Origin: an uncultured Candidatus Altimarinota bacterium
GTDB taxonomy: Bacteria > Patescibacteriota > Gracilibacteria > BD1-5 > UBA6164
Length of the DNA: 38,858 nt
Direction of reading: 5' to 3'
NCBI GenBank assembly: GCA_938015455.1
Contig: CALLPL010000026.1
Coordinates: 1-38,858 of the forward strand
The notes below the pieces were generated by a model. It had not been told where the DNA came from. It did not search any database and was given only the letters and a program-made list of their open reading frames with translations. Made by a program: the position numbers and the translations under genes. This document shows, in pieces, positions 38,858-38,858 of the stretch. Each line of letters opens with the position of its first letter. Position 1 is the stretch's first letter.

Positions 38858-38858
38858 T

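Noticed and set aside
1-38858. tRNA, rRNA or CRISPR arrays
   Set aside because: No cloverleaf with a TTC loop and CCA end, no rRNA core sequence, and no spaced direct repeats of CRISPR type were seen. This is a visual scan only.

Overview
The window comes from a low-GC, gene-dense bacterial genome that reads UGA as glycine (translation table 25). Frame after frame continues through TGA exactly where a family expects Gly, for example in the FAD and NADP glycine loops of TrxB, the G1 and G3 loops of HflX, the P-loop of FolC and the GILGGMGP motif of the racemase. No gene ends in TGA; stops are TAA or TAG. This points to Gracilibacteria (BD1-5) or Absconditabacteria (SR1); the sequence alone does not decide between them. 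All coordinates below were re-read with TGA = Gly, and many genes appear as fragments under the standard code.

Layout. 1-3845: 3' part of an acidic helical protein with a 15-bp repeat tract, then a minus-strand cluster HAD phosphatase - HflX - MscS channel. 3846-6280: a leader region with two terminator hairpins and possible leader peptides, then two unknown proteins and an Asp/Glu racemase. 6341-7243: thioredoxin reductase. 7240-11946: three unrecognised genes, one a degenerate SF2-helicase-like protein of 840 aa, a candidate accessory cassette. 11939-16995: mnmA, a DMT-like transporter, a small membrane protein, a GNAT reading frame broken by TAG, a tandem HD-domain protein and two small unknowns. 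17156-18929: GT4 glycosyltransferase and hrcA. 18930-20569: a NIF3-like single domain and an RNase HII-QueH fusion. 20676-22428: TPR protein and FtsA-like ATPase. 22431-26940: ABC ATPase, secreted protein, fatty-acid-hydroxylase family protein, cupredoxin and aldehyde dehydrogenase. 27021-31631: large envelope protein, ThDP enzyme and twin-arginine secreted protein. 31691-35462: folC, queuosine-precursor transporter, LMW phosphatase/ArsC family protein, MsrAB fusion and a small membrane protein. 35535-38858: OmpR-type two-component pair and a surface SLH/double-fasciclin protein cut by the window edge.

How the genes fit together. tRNA modification recurs (mnmA, the queH fusion, the queuosine-precursor transporter). 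Thiol and methionine redox recurs (TrxB, MsrAB, LMW phosphatase). A surface group (fasciclin, cupredoxin, 514-aa coiled-coil protein) carries methionine/acid-rich linkers, and a similar M-D-E-D-D repeat opens the window. Convergent neighbours often touch or overlap at their stop codons.

Most notable: (1) a palindromic element of 84-90 bp inside two unrelated genes (hflX and the rnhB-queH fusion) in the same reading frame, with a half copy in mnmA; (2) the RNase HII-QueH fusion, which also has no visible ATG/GTG/TTG start; (3) the helicase-like cassette; (4) tandem candidate attenuators before the racemase operon; (5) Met/Asp/Glu-rich linkers in several envelope proteins; (6) absence of UGA-Gly codons from the 353-codon fasciclin region.
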